Positions 42,248 through 52,032 of a stretch of 64,000 nt of DNA are shown piece after piece. The translations under genes were made by a program, and so were the position numbers. Source of the stretch: Chryseobacterium indologenes (GTDB lineage: Bacteria; Bacteroidota; Bacteroidia; Flavobacteriales; Weeksellaceae); the NCBI GenBank assembly GCA_002439165.1, contig DJTE01000048.1:315330-379329 (forward strand), in the 5' to 3' direction. The notes beneath the pieces were generated by a model. The model worked only from the letters and a program-made list of their open reading frames with translations, was not told the origin of the DNA and made no database searches. Position 1 is the stretch's first letter. Each line of letters opens with the position of its first letter.

Positions 42248-42383
42248 ACGCTTAAAATAAGGGGAATTATTCATCAACTTTGCGTTAAATTTTTTTAACC
42301 AAAAAACAATTCAAATATGATCTATTGAGTAGGGTTAAAATAAAACTTCAACCGACTTTCTTCTCTGCTCAGCTCATTATCCG

Positions 42384-42391
42384 TAATTTTG
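42384..42391 (+). promoter_or_regulatory. Promoter -7 element of the M14 peptidase gene
   Basis: TAATTTTG matches TAnnTTTG 19 bp before the start codon. The -33 element is not clear. Confidence 0.5.
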
Positions 42392-42410
42392 AAGTCCAAA
42401 TACTGCTTCA

Positions 42411-44135
42411 ATGAAACTGTACTATCTCCTGTTGATCCTTAGCTGTTCCCTTCTGCCTGCTCAGAAAAGCTTCCCGACCCCTTATGAAAAAGGAAACGGA
42501 AACCAGACTGTTACCTATCCGGAAATGAATGATTATTACCAGGATCTGGCGAAAAATTTTAATACGGTTCAATACCTTAAAAAAGGAGAAGATGACAATG
42601 GAAAACCCATTTATGTAGTCCTGTACAATCCTTTTCCGGAAAAAGATATCGAAAAATTAAGAAAGGATAAAGCTGTTCTTTTCATTAATAATGGAATACA
42701 TCCCGGAGAACCGGACGGAATAGACGCTACGATGATGCTGATCAGGGATCTGGCGGCAAAAAAAATAAAAACGCCCCGGAACTTTATTGTTGCTGCCATT
42801 TCTGCCTACAATATCAGCGGAATGCTGAACCGGGGTTCCCATTCAAGAGCCAATCAGAACGGGCCGGAGCAGTACGGTTTCAGAGGAAATGCACGGAACT
42901 ATGATCTGAACCGTGATTTCATCAAAGCAGATTCCAGAAACGCCAGAAGTTTCCAGGAGATCTACCAATGGCTGAAACCGGATGTTTTCATCGATAATCA
43001 TGTGAGTAACGGCGCGGACTATCAGTATACATTTACCTATATTTCTACATTTAAGGAACGTTTAGGAAATGTTTTGGGAGATTATTTTTATAAAAACTAT
43101 CAGGCAGCCAACCTTGAAGATATGAAGAAGCTGGGATACGAAAGTACACCCTATGTGAATATTCACGGGGATGTTCCGGATATTGGCTTTGCAGCATTTG
43201 AAGATTCACCGAGATATTCTACCGGATACACTTCTCTGTTCAATTCACTGGGAACCGTCCCCGAAACCCATATGCTTAAACCCTATGACAAAAGAGTGGA
43301 TGCTACCTATAAATACATGCTGGTCAACCTTCAGAACCTGGACAGAGACTATAAGAAGATAAAACAGCTACGTATAGAGAATTTAAAGCAGTATAAAGCC
43401 GGAAAACCCTATGGAATCAGGTGGAAGATCGATTCAACCCGGTTTTCTACAATGGATTTCAAAGGATATGAAGGGAAATACAAACCCAGTGATATTTCCG
43501 GTAAACCAAGACTTTACTACGACAGAAACAAACCTTTTACAAAGAAAATAAAACTGTTTACAGAAGCAGTACCTACGGGATATATTACCATTCCGGAATA
43601 TTATGTGATTCCCCAGGCTCAGTACAGGGTTCTTGAAGAGTTCAGAAGAAACCGGATTATGATGAAGCCCCTTCAGAAAGACAGTACCGTTACCGTAGAA
43701 TCGTATAAGATCAAGGATTTCAAAACGGTAAAGAATCCTTATGAAGGACATTATCTGCACTTTGAGACTACTGTGGAAACTGCTAAAGAGAAAATCACTT
43801 TTTCAGCAGGAGATTATATTGTTCCTACTGATCAGCCTGGTGTGAAATATATTATAGAAACCCTTGAACCTGAAGCATTAGACTCCTTTTTCAACTGGAA
43901 TTTTTTTGATGGGATCCTTGCACAGAAAGAATATTATTCAGCCTATATTTTTGAAGATACGGCCGCAGAACTTCTGAAGAATGACGGGCAGCTTAAAAAA
44001 GCTTTTGAGGCTCAGAAAGCATCAGATAAAAAACTGGCAGAAGATGGAGAAGCCCAGCTTGACTGGATCTACAAACATTCACCCTATTTTGAGGGAAAAA
44101 CATTCAGACAGTATCCTGTTTACAGAATTTTGTAA
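42411..44135 (+). CDS. M14-family zinc carboxypeptidase, exported
   Basis: This 574-residue protein has a signal peptide (cleavage near PAQKS). The zinc ligands of family M14 are the His and Glu of NGIHPGEPDG (about 94-103) and a later His in IDNHVSNGAD (about 194-203); the RDFIK and SRNARSF segments are also typical. It would trim C-terminal residues from peptides in the periplasm or outside the cell. The C-terminal third (about 380-574) is a beta-rich addition. It is monocistronic with a bidirectional terminator after it. Confidence 0.88.
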   Translation: MKLYYLLLILSCSLLPAQKSFPTPYEKGNGNQTVTYPEMNDYYQDLAKNFNTVQYLKKGEDDNGKPIYVVLYNPFPEKDIEKLRKDKAVLFINNGIHPGEPDGIDATMMLIRDLAAKKIKTPRNFIVAAISAYNISGMLNRGSHSRANQNGPEQYGFRGNARNYDLNRDFIKADSRNARSFQEIYQWLKPDVFIDNHVSNGADYQYTFTYISTFKERLGNVLGDYFYKNYQAANLEDMKKLGYESTPYVNIHGDVPDIGFAAFEDSPRYSTGYTSLFNSLGTVPETHMLKPYDKRVDATYKYMLVNLQNLDRDYKKIKQLRIENLKQYKAGKPYGIRWKIDSTRFSTMDFKGYEGKYKPSDISGKPRLYYDRNKPFTKKIKLFTEAVPTGYITIPEYYVIPQAQYRVLEEFRRNRIMMKPLQKDSTVTVESYKIKDFKTVKNPYEGHYLHFETTVETAKEKITFSAGDYIVPTDQPGVKYIIETLEPEALDSFFNWNFFDGILAQKEYYSAYIFEDTAAELLKNDGQLKKAFEAQKASDKKLAEDGEAQLDWIYKHSPYFEGKTFRQYPVYRIL

Positions 44136-44151
44136 GAATTAACAGGATCAA

Positions 44152-44187
44152 AAAAAAGACGTTCCATAGTAATGAAACGTCTTTTTT
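44152..44187. terminator. Bidirectional terminator between the M14 peptidase and cupin genes
   Basis: AAAAAAGACGTT pairs with AACGTCTTTTTT (44152-44163, 44176-44187). A-rich and T-rich ends on both strands serve the two convergent genes. Confidence 0.88.
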
Positions 44188-44189
44188 AT

Positions 44190-45071
44190 TTATTTTGGAA
44201 GGCCTCTTTTAAGAGCGAGTTCTGCCCTTTTTATGGCTTTTTTCTCTTTCCAGTCCATATACTTTTTCTTGAAGTTCTTTTTCATTATATCATCAAACTT
44301 TCGCTGTACGGTAAGGTTCCATAATGAATGAGCCTTTACAGCCCATGATTTGTCCCAGGCTCTCAGAGAGATCGAGAAACTTCCGTCCAGATACTTCATC
44401 CAGTGCCACCATCCCGTAGGCATAAATAACGTATCACCATGCTCCAGGAAACATTCAATTCCTTCTACACCGTCAAGTGCCGGGAATTTGCTGAAGTCAG
44501 GATTTTCAATATCATAATCTTCCAGTGCATAGGTTGCATAGGGAATCTGGTAGAGCCTGTCTTTCCACTTATAATCGAAAAGAAGGATATGTTTTCTCCC
44601 GTTAAAATGAGTATGGAAGATATGCGCCATATCAATATCATAGTGAAGGAAGGTTACCGAACCTTTACCGCCGAAAAACATAGAGGGGTATTTGTCCAGA
44701 AATCCTCCCATCAGATCTTTAGGCGAGATATAGTCCTGTAATAAATTTTTGGCATGTTTTATAGGGTCAAAGAAGAAAATCCTGAGGTCGGTAGGTTCTT
44801 TCTGAATAAGATCAATATAATCTCCGAACTTCATTTCAGCAGTAGGGGCATTGATCGGAGCTGCGGGATCAGCTTTTGAACTGTCATATAAAGGAACTGT
44901 TACGTCTCCTACCGTCTCCTTCATATATTCCATTGTCCATTTCTGATAAGCAGGCCATTTTTTTGCCATGTTTCTGATGACAACGGGCCTCCTGGGCTTA
45001 AGATATTTTGCGTAGAAATCTTCTTTAGAAATATCCTCCACAACATCTATAGGCTTTAAAATAATTCCCAT
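44190..45071 (-). CDS. Cupin-like (JmjC-type) oxygenase family protein
   Basis: This 293-residue protein belongs to the cupin_8/JmjC-like group. The metal-binding HxD is in LHYDIDMAH (about 147-155), a Lys that would bind 2-oxoglutarate is in GRKHILLF (about 162-169), and the distal His lies in PTGWWHWMKY (about 222-231). The N-terminal PRRPVVIRNMAKKWPA is the usual start block. Family members hydroxylate protein or RNA residues; the target here is unknown. A basic Lys-rich C-terminus (WKEKKAIKRAELALKRGLPK) is notable. Confidence 0.88.
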   Translation of the reverse strand: MGIILKPIDVVEDISKEDFYAKYLKPRRPVVIRNMAKKWPAYQKWTMEYMKETVGDVTVPLYDSSKADPAAPINAPTAEMKFGDYIDLIQKEPTDLRIFFFDPIKHAKNLLQDYISPKDLMGGFLDKYPSMFFGGKGSVTFLHYDIDMAHIFHTHFNGRKHILLFDYKWKDRLYQIPYATYALEDYDIENPDFSKFPALDGVEGIECFLEHGDTLFMPTGWWHWMKYLDGSFSISLRAWDKSWAVKAHSLWNLTVQRKFDDIMKKNFKKKYMDWKEKKAIKRAELALKRGLPK

Positions 45072-45703
45072 CTTATAAATTTTATGTTACAAAATTATTA
45101 AATAAATATATATGAATCAGTGTTTAATTTTTTTTTAATCTATGATTCAAATCATTTTTAACTATTTAGACTAAATAAAAATACAATAACCGACTCTCTC
45201 TTGTTCCGTTCAGGATCTTTCCCCTTTAATAAGACAATAATCTGTGCAGAAAAGTCACAGACATGGAAAAATAATCTAACAGCCCAATGTACAAAATAAT
45301 GTCTGGCTTTTAAAGATTTAATATGCCGGAAGAATTATGATTAAAAAAATTGAATATGGAAAAAGTTTTTTTATCGAATGAGTATAAATGTTATAAAAGA
45401 ATATTACTGTCAAGGGTTTTTACAGTAAAAAGTAAATGTACTATTTGAAATGTATTTATTTTATTTATGTGCCTAATAAAAGCAGCATAATTTGTTGGTT
45501 TTGTTGGGTATACAGGATTGTTTTTATTCCTATATTTGTGATATAACATGAATGAGAAAATCAGCAGAACACTTCAGGACTGCTTGCCTTAAGTGTATTT
45601 CTCCTTTTTGTTTTTATGATGCATCATCCGGGCAGGAATTCTATTCTAGACAAGACTTCTTGAGCCGGGAAAAATTATTTTTTAATCTATTAAAACAAAA
45701 ATC
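45072..45703. other. 630-bp gap with a promoter element
   Basis: No gene of usual length is seen. TATATTTG at 45531-45538 is a good -7 promoter element pointing to the small secreted-protein gene, which would have a leader of about 160 bases. The leader contains a 14-codon frame (ATG 45548 to TAA) that could be a leader peptide, but this is weak. Confidence 0.45.
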
Positions 45704-45910
45704 ATGACAAAGAAATTTTTATTTTCAGCCATGCTCGGTATATCCGTGATGGCGCTGGCACAGGTAAGAGCCGTATGGACTTCTACCTGTGGGGTGAAAC
45801 ATTATACTACGTTTCCGGATAACTGGACATATAATCAAATGGCTGACTGGATAGAATCTGCAAATTATGTAGAATGTGGTGTAAAGCCAAATGTAACTAT
45901 TAACCCCTAA
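45704..45910 (+). CDS. Small secreted protein with two cysteines, unknown
   Basis: The 68-residue preprotein has a signal peptide (residues 1-19, cleavage near ALAQ), so about 49 residues are exported. The mature peptide has two Cys (about 30 and 58) that can form one disulphide, and several Trp and Tyr. No family is recognised. It lies 48 bp before a GLPGLI gene. It could be a secreted peptide that the neighbouring outer-membrane proteins handle. Confidence 0.6.
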   Translation: MTKKFLFSAMLGISVMALAQVRAVWTSTCGVKHYTTFPDNWTYNQMADWIESANYVECGVKPNVTINP

Positions 45911-45957
45911 TTTATTTTTGTGAAAGGCAGCTTTCTACCTTTCATTACTTTATTAAT

Positions 45958-46728
45958 ATGAAAAATTATTTTTTATTATTTGTAATGTTAACTTTTGTGG
46001 TAGGTTCTGCTCAGAAAGTTGACATCAAAACAACTCTAAAAGTTACATACAATGCATCCCTTCAGCTGGGTGAAAAGTATAGAAGAAATCAGGAGTTTGT
46101 TTTAATAGGAAATTCACAGGATTATTATTTTTCTGGATATAATAATTATGTTTCTGACACAGGCCAAAAAGACAATTCAACAAAAAAAAGTGGGATCAGT
46201 CTTTCAATTGCAGATTATCTAGAAGAACGTATTATAAGAAAAAACGGTGTTACAAGTGTTTTTGGAAGATATATAGATGATCGGTTTAGATATGAGGAAA
46301 ATGTTGATCTAAAATGGGTTTTGTATGGGGAAACAAAAATGATTAATGGTATAAAATGTCAAATGGCAGCTACAAATAAGTTTGGAAGAAGGTGGATTGC
46401 CTATTTTTCTAAAGATTATCCACAATCTTTAGGCCCCTATAAATTTACAGGTTTACCAGGATTGATTTTTGAGTTGTATGATACCAGAGATGATTATCAT
46501 TTTACAGTAATTAATGTTGAAAAAAGCTCAAATGAGTATGAGTACAATTTAAATGAATATAAAAAACTTAGTAAAAACGATTTTCTAAAGGCTACTTATA
46601 ATCTGAGATTTACACTTGCTGCTTTTCCTCCAATTGATGATGCTGCTTTTAGAAAACAGACACAAGAAATGTTGGATAAATTGAAGAAAATGCATAATAA
46701 TCCTTTAGAATTAAAACCTTTTGAATAG
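45958..46728 (+). CDS. GLPGLI family protein 1
   Basis: The 256-residue exported protein (cleavage near GSAQK) has the family signature YKFTGLPGLIFELYD (about 161-175). The preceding WIAYFSKDYPQSLGPY is typical too. The function of GLPGLI proteins is not established; they are periplasmic and often encoded beside large outer-membrane receptor-like proteins, as here. The C-terminus is short and charged. Composition is more AT-rich than the surrounding genes. Confidence 0.85.
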   Translation: MKNYFLLFVMLTFVVGSAQKVDIKTTLKVTYNASLQLGEKYRRNQEFVLIGNSQDYYFSGYNNYVSDTGQKDNSTKKSGISLSIADYLEERIIRKNGVTSVFGRYIDDRFRYEENVDLKWVLYGETKMINGIKCQMAATNKFGRRWIAYFSKDYPQSLGPYKFTGLPGLIFELYDTRDDYHFTVINVEKSSNEYEYNLNEYKKLSKNDFLKATYNLRFTLAAFPPIDDAAFRKQTQEMLDKLKKMHNNPLELKPFE

Positions 46729-46807
46729 AAAATGCTTTAACGTCACTCATTATCAGGTAAGTAAATAACGAAGAAAGAATCTATAAAGTAAATTCTAGTG
46801 GCTAAAA

Positions 46808-47142
46808 TTATTTTTTCAGGCTATTAATGAGTTCTTCAAGTTTAGAATTGAAGCTGTTTATGGTTTCCTTATCAGAAATATTGAAAATAATCAACCCTAC
46901 GGAATTATCCTTATTGTCGAAAGTATTATTTGAAATTTCTAATTTCCTTTCATTATCAAATAGATCAAGAATACTGACTTTAAAGATTTCAGCCAGTTTT
47001 GGAATATACTGCGATTTGATATCGTGGTCTCATTTTCCCAATTCGTGTATGTATTCCTGTCCAATCCAAGCATATCTGCAATTTCTTGCTGAGAAAGTTT
47101 TGTTTTGCTTCTTAATCTTTTAAGATTGGTCCCTACTCCCAT
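46808..47142 (-). pseudogene. XRE-family regulator, frameshifted
   Basis: From ATG 47142 the minus strand encodes a good helix-turn-helix: LKRLRSKTKLSQQEIADMLG, then LDRNTYTNWENET. The frame then turns to noise and ends at 46939. In the next frame (shift at about 47029) the sequence continues perfectly with DIKSQYIPKLAEIFKVSILD, then a plausible tail to a stop at 46808. The joined protein would have about 111 residues, the usual size for a phage-type Xre/DUF-tail repressor. One base lost or two gained explains it. Sequencing error is possible. Confidence 0.8.
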
Positions 47143-47358
47143 AATAAAAGTTGTTTTATACATTTAGCGATATAAAAGAATAAAAAACATACAAAATTTA
47201 TCCTTCACCATTTCAGTTACAAAAAAATAACCAGGAAATAAAAAATATCACTAGATTTATAGTTTTAAAAAACAATTTAACCTTTAGCCTGAAAATACAT
47301 CTTTAAAAAAGTGTAACAAAAAGCACAGGTGATAAACTAATTAGGCAAATAATAAACT

Positions 47359-50109
47359 ATGAAAAGAAAGATCTCTTTATTTCTGATGCTTTTCTTTACC
47401 GTGCTGGCCATGGCACAGAGAACAGTTTCAGGAAAAATTACAGATGAGGACGGAACGGCTATTCCCAGTGCAAGTGTTACGGTGGAAGAGCCAGGCAAAG
47501 ATGCTATTCTTGCATATGGGATCACCAATTCTAAAGGAGAATATAAGGTAACCTTCACTTCTTCAGAATCCAATGTAGACCTTAAAGTAAAGGCGTTCAA
47601 CCAGAAATCACTGATTAAGCAGATCAGTAACAGCGACCAGACACAGAATTTCAAAATGCAGTCTGAAGCAACAGAAATAAAAGAAGTACAGCTGAAAACA
47701 AAGATGATCACCGCAAGAGGAGACACCATTTCATATGATCTTAAAGCGTTCAGCAACCAGAACGACAGAACACTGGCCGACGTAATGAAAAAGATTCCGG
47801 GTATTGAAGTCAATAAAGACGGAACTATTCTTTACCAGGGAAATGCCATCAATAAATTCTATGTGAACGGTAAAGACCTGATGGAAGGAGGATACGGAAC
47901 CATCAACAACTCCCTGCCGAAAGATGCCGTACAGAAAGTGGAAGTCCTTGAAAATCACCAGCCGGTAAAAATACTTCAGGATAAAGTGCCTTCCGATCAG
48001 GCAGCCATCAATATCAAACTGAAAAATTCCGTGACCATGACGGGAAGAGGAGAAGTAGGCTCCGGTTTCGGAGATCCGTGGCTTTGGAATGTAAAGCTTA
48101 CCCCAATGTTTTTCGGACAGAAAAGCCAGTGGGTAGTCAACTATAAGACCAATAATATGGGCGAGCAGGTAGAAAATGAAGGAAATATCCTGGCATTCGG
48201 AAGCTCATGGGAAGGAAGAAGAATCAACGCATCCCAGAATGACTGGCTGAATGTAGAAAATGCCAGCACCCCGAATCTTCCGGTAAAAAGATACCTGATG
48301 AACAGTGTACATTATCTTTCCGCCAACTATCTCACCAATATTGATAAAAAGAAAGAGTGGGAGCTGAAAGCTAATGCCAACTACACCAATAATGCCGTAG
48401 AAAGAGAGGATGTTACGGAAGAAATATTCAGCCCGAGAGACAACAGGCCGATGTCAACAATAGTAACAAGCACCAGAAATAACTTCTATACAGATAAACT
48501 GAAAGGAGAACTTATTTTTACAAAAAATGCCAAAAAAGGCTTCTTTAAAAATACAACCAGCTTCAGCCAGTTCTGGAATGGTGACCGCGCCGTAGCGACC
48601 AGAGTGGGAAGACTTGGAAACCAGGCGGTAGAATCCCCTACTTCTTCTTTTCAGAACTCGTTAAGTACCATTATTCCGTGGAAAGAAAAAATGGTTAATT
48701 TTAAATCCTATATCAGTTATCAGGATGACAGACAGACCCTGGAGGTTTCTCCTGCCAATTACCTTCAGGTATTATACAGAAACCCTGTGGTAGACTCTAT
48801 CAAACCAATCATTTTTGCACCTGGTACATCCGTAATGCAGAATATGAGGCTTAAAACATTGGAAACTTCCCATTCTGCCAATATCAGTTTTACCAAAAAA
48901 GGATGGACGTTCACCCCACAGGTAGGACTTGATTTCTCATCCAAAAAGCTGAATACGGATTTTATGGGAACAGCTATTCCTAATCCGGATATTCCTGGAG
49001 ATATCGCTCCGGTTTTTGATGGCCCGGAATATGAAAATAATCTGAGATTTACGGAATTCAACCCTTCAGGATCACTCGGAATCAACTATAAATCTGAATC
49101 ATGGCTTTTATTTGCCAATCTTCCGGTGAACTTTAATACCATTAAAGCTGAAGATGACCTTAGAAATGTTCATAAATCTCTGAACAAAACAACTTTTACC
49201 CCTAATGCTTTTGTGCAGTATTCATTCGCTTCTTTCTGGAAAGCAAGCCTGAACGGTAATATCAGTAACAACTTCGGGGACGTTAAAACTGCCTACGCAG
49301 GATACACTCTTCTAAGCCCGGGAGGGTTTAATGTAATGGATCCTAATAACCCGATTCCTCAGACCACTTCCAAAAGCGCCGGCTCAAGAATTGAATACAG
49401 GAATCCGTTGAATAATTTATTCTTCAATATCAATTTCACGATGAGTGACAGCAAAAGAAACCTTCTTGCATCGCCATTCCTGGATATCAATACGGGATTC
49501 ACCTTAACGAGGTATAAAGAACAGGAAAACCATGCAAAAAGCACCAGGTTCGGAGCTGAGATAGGAAAATACTTCCCGAAATTCAAAACCAATATGTCGG
49601 TAAGTTACAGCAACACTTTATCAAAAGCAGACGCATTCCTTGACGAAACTCAGTATCTGAGCAAAAACAACTCACAGGCATACGGATTCAAACTGAATAA
49701 TACCTATTTCAGCTGGATGAGTATAGATTATAACCTTAGTTTTTCCAGAAATAAACAGGATAACATAGGGCTGAACGACCGTGGCGGAAGATTAGGTGTA
49801 AATGAAGGCTTTAATCATAATCTGGGTGCTTACTTCTATCCGGTAGAAAACCATACCATCGGGTTCAGCTGGGATCAGGTGAATACAGGAGATGGTGAAA
49901 AGAAATACAACAATGCTTTTTATGACCTTTCCTACCAGTTCGCATGGTCTAAGAAAAAAATAGACTTTGAACTGAAATGGATGAATATTGCCAACAGAAA
50001 AGTATTTGAAACGTATAACATCAATCAGATTACGAACAGTGTTTCGTACACCAGGATACAGCTTCGCCCAAGCCAGGTAATGCTGAGTGTAAAATTCAAT
50101 TTTAAATAA
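47359..50109 (+). CDS. Outer-membrane beta-barrel protein with carboxypeptidase-regulatory domain
   Basis: This 916-residue protein has a signal peptide (cleavage near AMAQR), a carboxypeptidase-regulatory/CNA-B-like domain (about 22-105, RTVSGKITDEDGTAIPSASV), a plug-like region (about 115-225, ADVMKKIPGIEVNKDG, then PVKILQDKVPSDQAAINIKL) and a long C-terminal barrel with many beta strands. This is the layout of Bacteroidota OMPs related to TonB-dependent receptors. A classical TonB box is not visible. It may import or secrete a peptide or metal. GLPGLI genes lie on both sides. Confidence 0.87.
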   Translation: MKRKISLFLMLFFTVLAMAQRTVSGKITDEDGTAIPSASVTVEEPGKDAILAYGITNSKGEYKVTFTSSESNVDLKVKAFNQKSLIKQISNSDQTQNFKMQSEATEIKEVQLKTKMITARGDTISYDLKAFSNQNDRTLADVMKKIPGIEVNKDGTILYQGNAINKFYVNGKDLMEGGYGTINNSLPKDAVQKVEVLENHQPVKILQDKVPSDQAAINIKLKNSVTMTGRGEVGSGFGDPWLWNVKLTPMFFGQKSQWVVNYKTNNMGEQVENEGNILAFGSSWEGRRINASQNDWLNVENASTPNLPVKRYLMNSVHYLSANYLTNIDKKKEWELKANANYTNNAVEREDVTEEIFSPRDNRPMSTIVTSTRNNFYTDKLKGELIFTKNAKKGFFKNTTSFSQFWNGDRAVATRVGRLGNQAVESPTSSFQNSLSTIIPWKEKMVNFKSYISYQDDRQTLEVSPANYLQVLYRNPVVDSIKPIIFAPGTSVMQNMRLKTLETSHSANISFTKKGWTFTPQVGLDFSSKKLNTDFMGTAIPNPDIPGDIAPVFDGPEYENNLRFTEFNPSGSLGINYKSESWLLFANLPVNFNTIKAEDDLRNVHKSLNKTTFTPNAFVQYSFASFWKASLNGNISNNFGDVKTAYAGYTLLSPGGFNVMDPNNPIPQTTSKSAGSRIEYRNPLNNLFFNINFTMSDSKRNLLASPFLDINTGFTLTRYKEQENHAKSTRFGAEIGKYFPKFKTNMSVSYSNTLSKADAFLDETQYLSKNNSQAYGFKLNNTYFSWMSIDYNLSFSRNKQDNIGLNDRGGRLGVNEGFNHNLGAYFYPVENHTIGFSWDQVNTGDGEKKYNNAFYDLSYQFAWSKKKIDFELKWMNIANRKVFETYNINQITNSVSYTRIQLRPSQVMLSVKFNFK

Positions 50110-50113
50110 ATGA

Positions 50114-50147
50114 AAAAGAGACTGTCATGAAGACGGTCTCTTTTCTT
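50114..50147 (+). terminator. Terminator after the outer-membrane protein gene
   Basis: AAAAGAGAC-x-GTC pairs with GAC-x-GTCTCTTTT (about 50114-50144) and is followed by CTTTTA. The A-rich start could serve the opposite strand too. Confidence 0.78.
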
Positions 50148-50171
50148 TTATATCAGCAATAGAACTTATTT

Positions 50172-50669
50172 CTAAAAGCTTTGATGATCTGCTGATGGCC
50201 CGTAGCTTCCCGGCAGCGGAATATCATTCAGTCTGTAATAAACACCCAATTGTGCACGGTGGTGGGTAATCTGGTTCAGGGCATGTCGGATAGAATTGTA
50301 TTTCGTCCATTTGGCCAGCTCCTGTCCGTTATTTTTCAATGCCCAGGTATTGTTAAGATCATCTTCTTTAGCATTTTCAAGAGCCTCCTTTCCGGATTTA
50401 AAATTCTCATCAAGAGTGTTGAGAAGGTCTTCTCTGCCGGAGAGATGCTTGGGCTGGAAATCACCGCTGGCAAAATCCAGTTCGGAAGTTTTAAGCATCG
50501 TATTCGGCCATTCAAAAATTTCTGCAATATGAGTGGCCAGAGGCAGCATTTTCATGCTTTTCTCATGCGGCGCATAATCATTCTTCCCATCCGGGTATGC
50601 ATCTATAAACTTTCTGGTGGTGTGGTACTCAGCTTCAAGCTCGTCTCTAAGTTGTGATAAAGTATTCAT
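50172..50669 (-). CDS. DinB family protein
   Basis: DinB/YfiT-like proteins are four-helix bundles with a metal site; many are thiol-dependent transferases in stress metabolism. The 165-residue protein has the His in PLATHIAEIFEW (about 45-55) and the pair in RHALNQITHHRAQLGVYYR (about 128-146), which form the metal triad. The long C-terminal GSYGPSADH tail is typical. No operon partner; specific function unknown. Confidence 0.88.
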   Translation of the reverse strand: MNTLSQLRDELEAEYHTTRKFIDAYPDGKNDYAPHEKSMKMLPLATHIAEIFEWPNTMLKTSELDFASGDFQPKHLSGREDLLNTLDENFKSGKEALENAKEDDLNNTWALKNNGQELAKWTKYNSIRHALNQITHHRAQLGVYYRLNDIPLPGSYGPSADHQSF

Positions 50670-51005
50670 AACATTTTGTTTTTAAGCCCGTTAAAGATAA
50701 AACTTTTATTGCTGAAAGTGTTTTAACGAAATCATAATTATGAAAAATAGGGTGGAATAAGAAAGCAGAATAAGGCCGCTGCTGAACTCATACATAATAG
50801 AAACTTCCATCCTCCCTCTTTCAGCTTCCTCCCCAATCCTGGAATACTTCTAATTTTGACCTCTAATGGTGAACCGGAGATATAAAACAAGAAGTTATTT
50901 TAATGTATCTGATAATCAGTTGAATAAAATAAATTGAAACAAAAAATTAAAAAAAAATTGTAACATATTTCAACATTGAAGCACTAATTGATAAACGCCA
51001 CAACA
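50670..51005. other. 335-bp intergenic stretch with a CT-rich repeat
   Basis: No gene. A block at about 50809-50840 (TTCCATCCTCCCTCTTTCAG and following CTTCC) resembles CT-rich stretches in other gaps near 15609, 58900 and 60782. The rest is AT-rich and includes the leader of the downstream GLPGLI gene. Confidence 0.4.
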
Positions 51006-51905
51006 ATGAAAAAGCTATTTTCTGTATTCTTAGTCGCTCTCTTCGCTTTTGCAGGAGCCCAGGAATCTAAAGAAACAGCCAACAGGTTCTTTTATGAACT
51101 CACTTTTAAGCCTAAAAAAGATTCGGCCAGGCTGGATAAAGTGATTACCATATTGGATGTTACAGGGAAAAAATCAATTTATCAGGACTATACAATGCCG
51201 GCCCAGGACTCTATTATAAAAATACAGGTAGAGGAAATGGAGAAAACAAAGACATTTAAAGATATGTCTAAAATGATAAAATGGCCTAAATTTTCCTATA
51301 AGATCATTAAAACATATCCGGAAATGAAAGAGCAATATGTGGATAGAATCAGCAGAAATCTTTTTGGCTATGATGATAATGTTAAATTCAATTGGAATAT
51401 CCTGCCCGAAAAACAAAAAATAGGAGAATACAATACCCAAAAAGCAACAACAGATTTTGGAGGAAGAAAATGGACTGCCTGGTTCAGCTCTGATATTCCT
51501 TTTCAGGACGGACCATATAAATTCTACGGACTTCCCGGTCTTATCGTAAAAATAGAAGACGAAGAGAAAAACTATTCCTGGAAGCTGAGCGGAAACAAAA
51601 AAATAGAAGGCTATGAAGAATTGTCTTATGCAGATAAGATCAATGCCAAATTAGGAATGATGAGCAACACAATAACTCCTACAACAAAAGAAAAGTTTCA
51701 AAAATCATATGAAGGATACAAGGCGGATCCCTTTGCAGAATCCCGTCCATACATGACCCCTGAGAATATGAGCAGACCTATGCCGGGAACAGATGGTACC
51801 GTGGGAGACTTTATGAAACGTATGGAAAAGCAGGTGAAAGATTTCTTCGGATCAAACAACAACCCGATTGAAAAAGAACAGCCTTCTGATAAAAAGAAAA
51901 AATAA
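51006..51905 (+). CDS. GLPGLI family protein 2
   Basis: The exported protein (signal to about GAQES) has about 299 residues from ATG 51006; a TTG at 50988 would add six residues. The signature YKFYGLPGLIVKIED (about 172-186) and the preceding WTAWFSSDIPFQDGP are diagnostic. The C-terminal 60 residues are Pro/Met/Lys-rich and disordered. Function unknown; it is separated from the outer-membrane gene by the DinB gene on the other strand. Confidence 0.87.
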   Translation: MKKLFSVFLVALFAFAGAQESKETANRFFYELTFKPKKDSARLDKVITILDVTGKKSIYQDYTMPAQDSIIKIQVEEMEKTKTFKDMSKMIKWPKFSYKIIKTYPEMKEQYVDRISRNLFGYDDNVKFNWNILPEKQKIGEYNTQKATTDFGGRKWTAWFSSDIPFQDGPYKFYGLPGLIVKIEDEEKNYSWKLSGNKKIEGYEELSYADKINAKLGMMSNTITPTTKEKFQKSYEGYKADPFAESRPYMTPENMSRPMPGTDGTVGDFMKRMEKQVKDFFGSNNNPIEKEQPSDKKKK

Positions 51906-52011
51906 GCATTCATATCAACTAAATTATATTTTGAATCAACCCAGGTACAGCAATGTATTTGGGTTGATTTCTTTCATGGCAGATCGTTATTTAGATTAAA
52001 TTTAAATAACG

Positions 52012-52019
52012 TATATTTG
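52012..52019 (+). promoter_or_regulatory. Promoter -7 element of feoAB
   Basis: TATATTTG is an exact TAnnTTTG match just before feoA. The start would fall about 13 to 22 bp downstream, so the leader is very short. No clear Fur box was identified by eye. Confidence 0.6.
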
Positions 52020-52032
52020 CAGTTACTAAAAT

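Noticed and set aside
45548..45592. 14-codon frame in the leader of the small secreted gene as a leader peptide
   Set aside because: No regulatory hairpin or amino-acid bias accompanies it; it is likely chance.
47311..47333. GTGT..GCAC sequence before the outer-membrane protein gene, resembling the NrtR-like operator
   Set aside because: Spacing and arms do not match the TTWGYGT-N7-ACRCAAW pattern, and no link to ADP-ribose genes exists.
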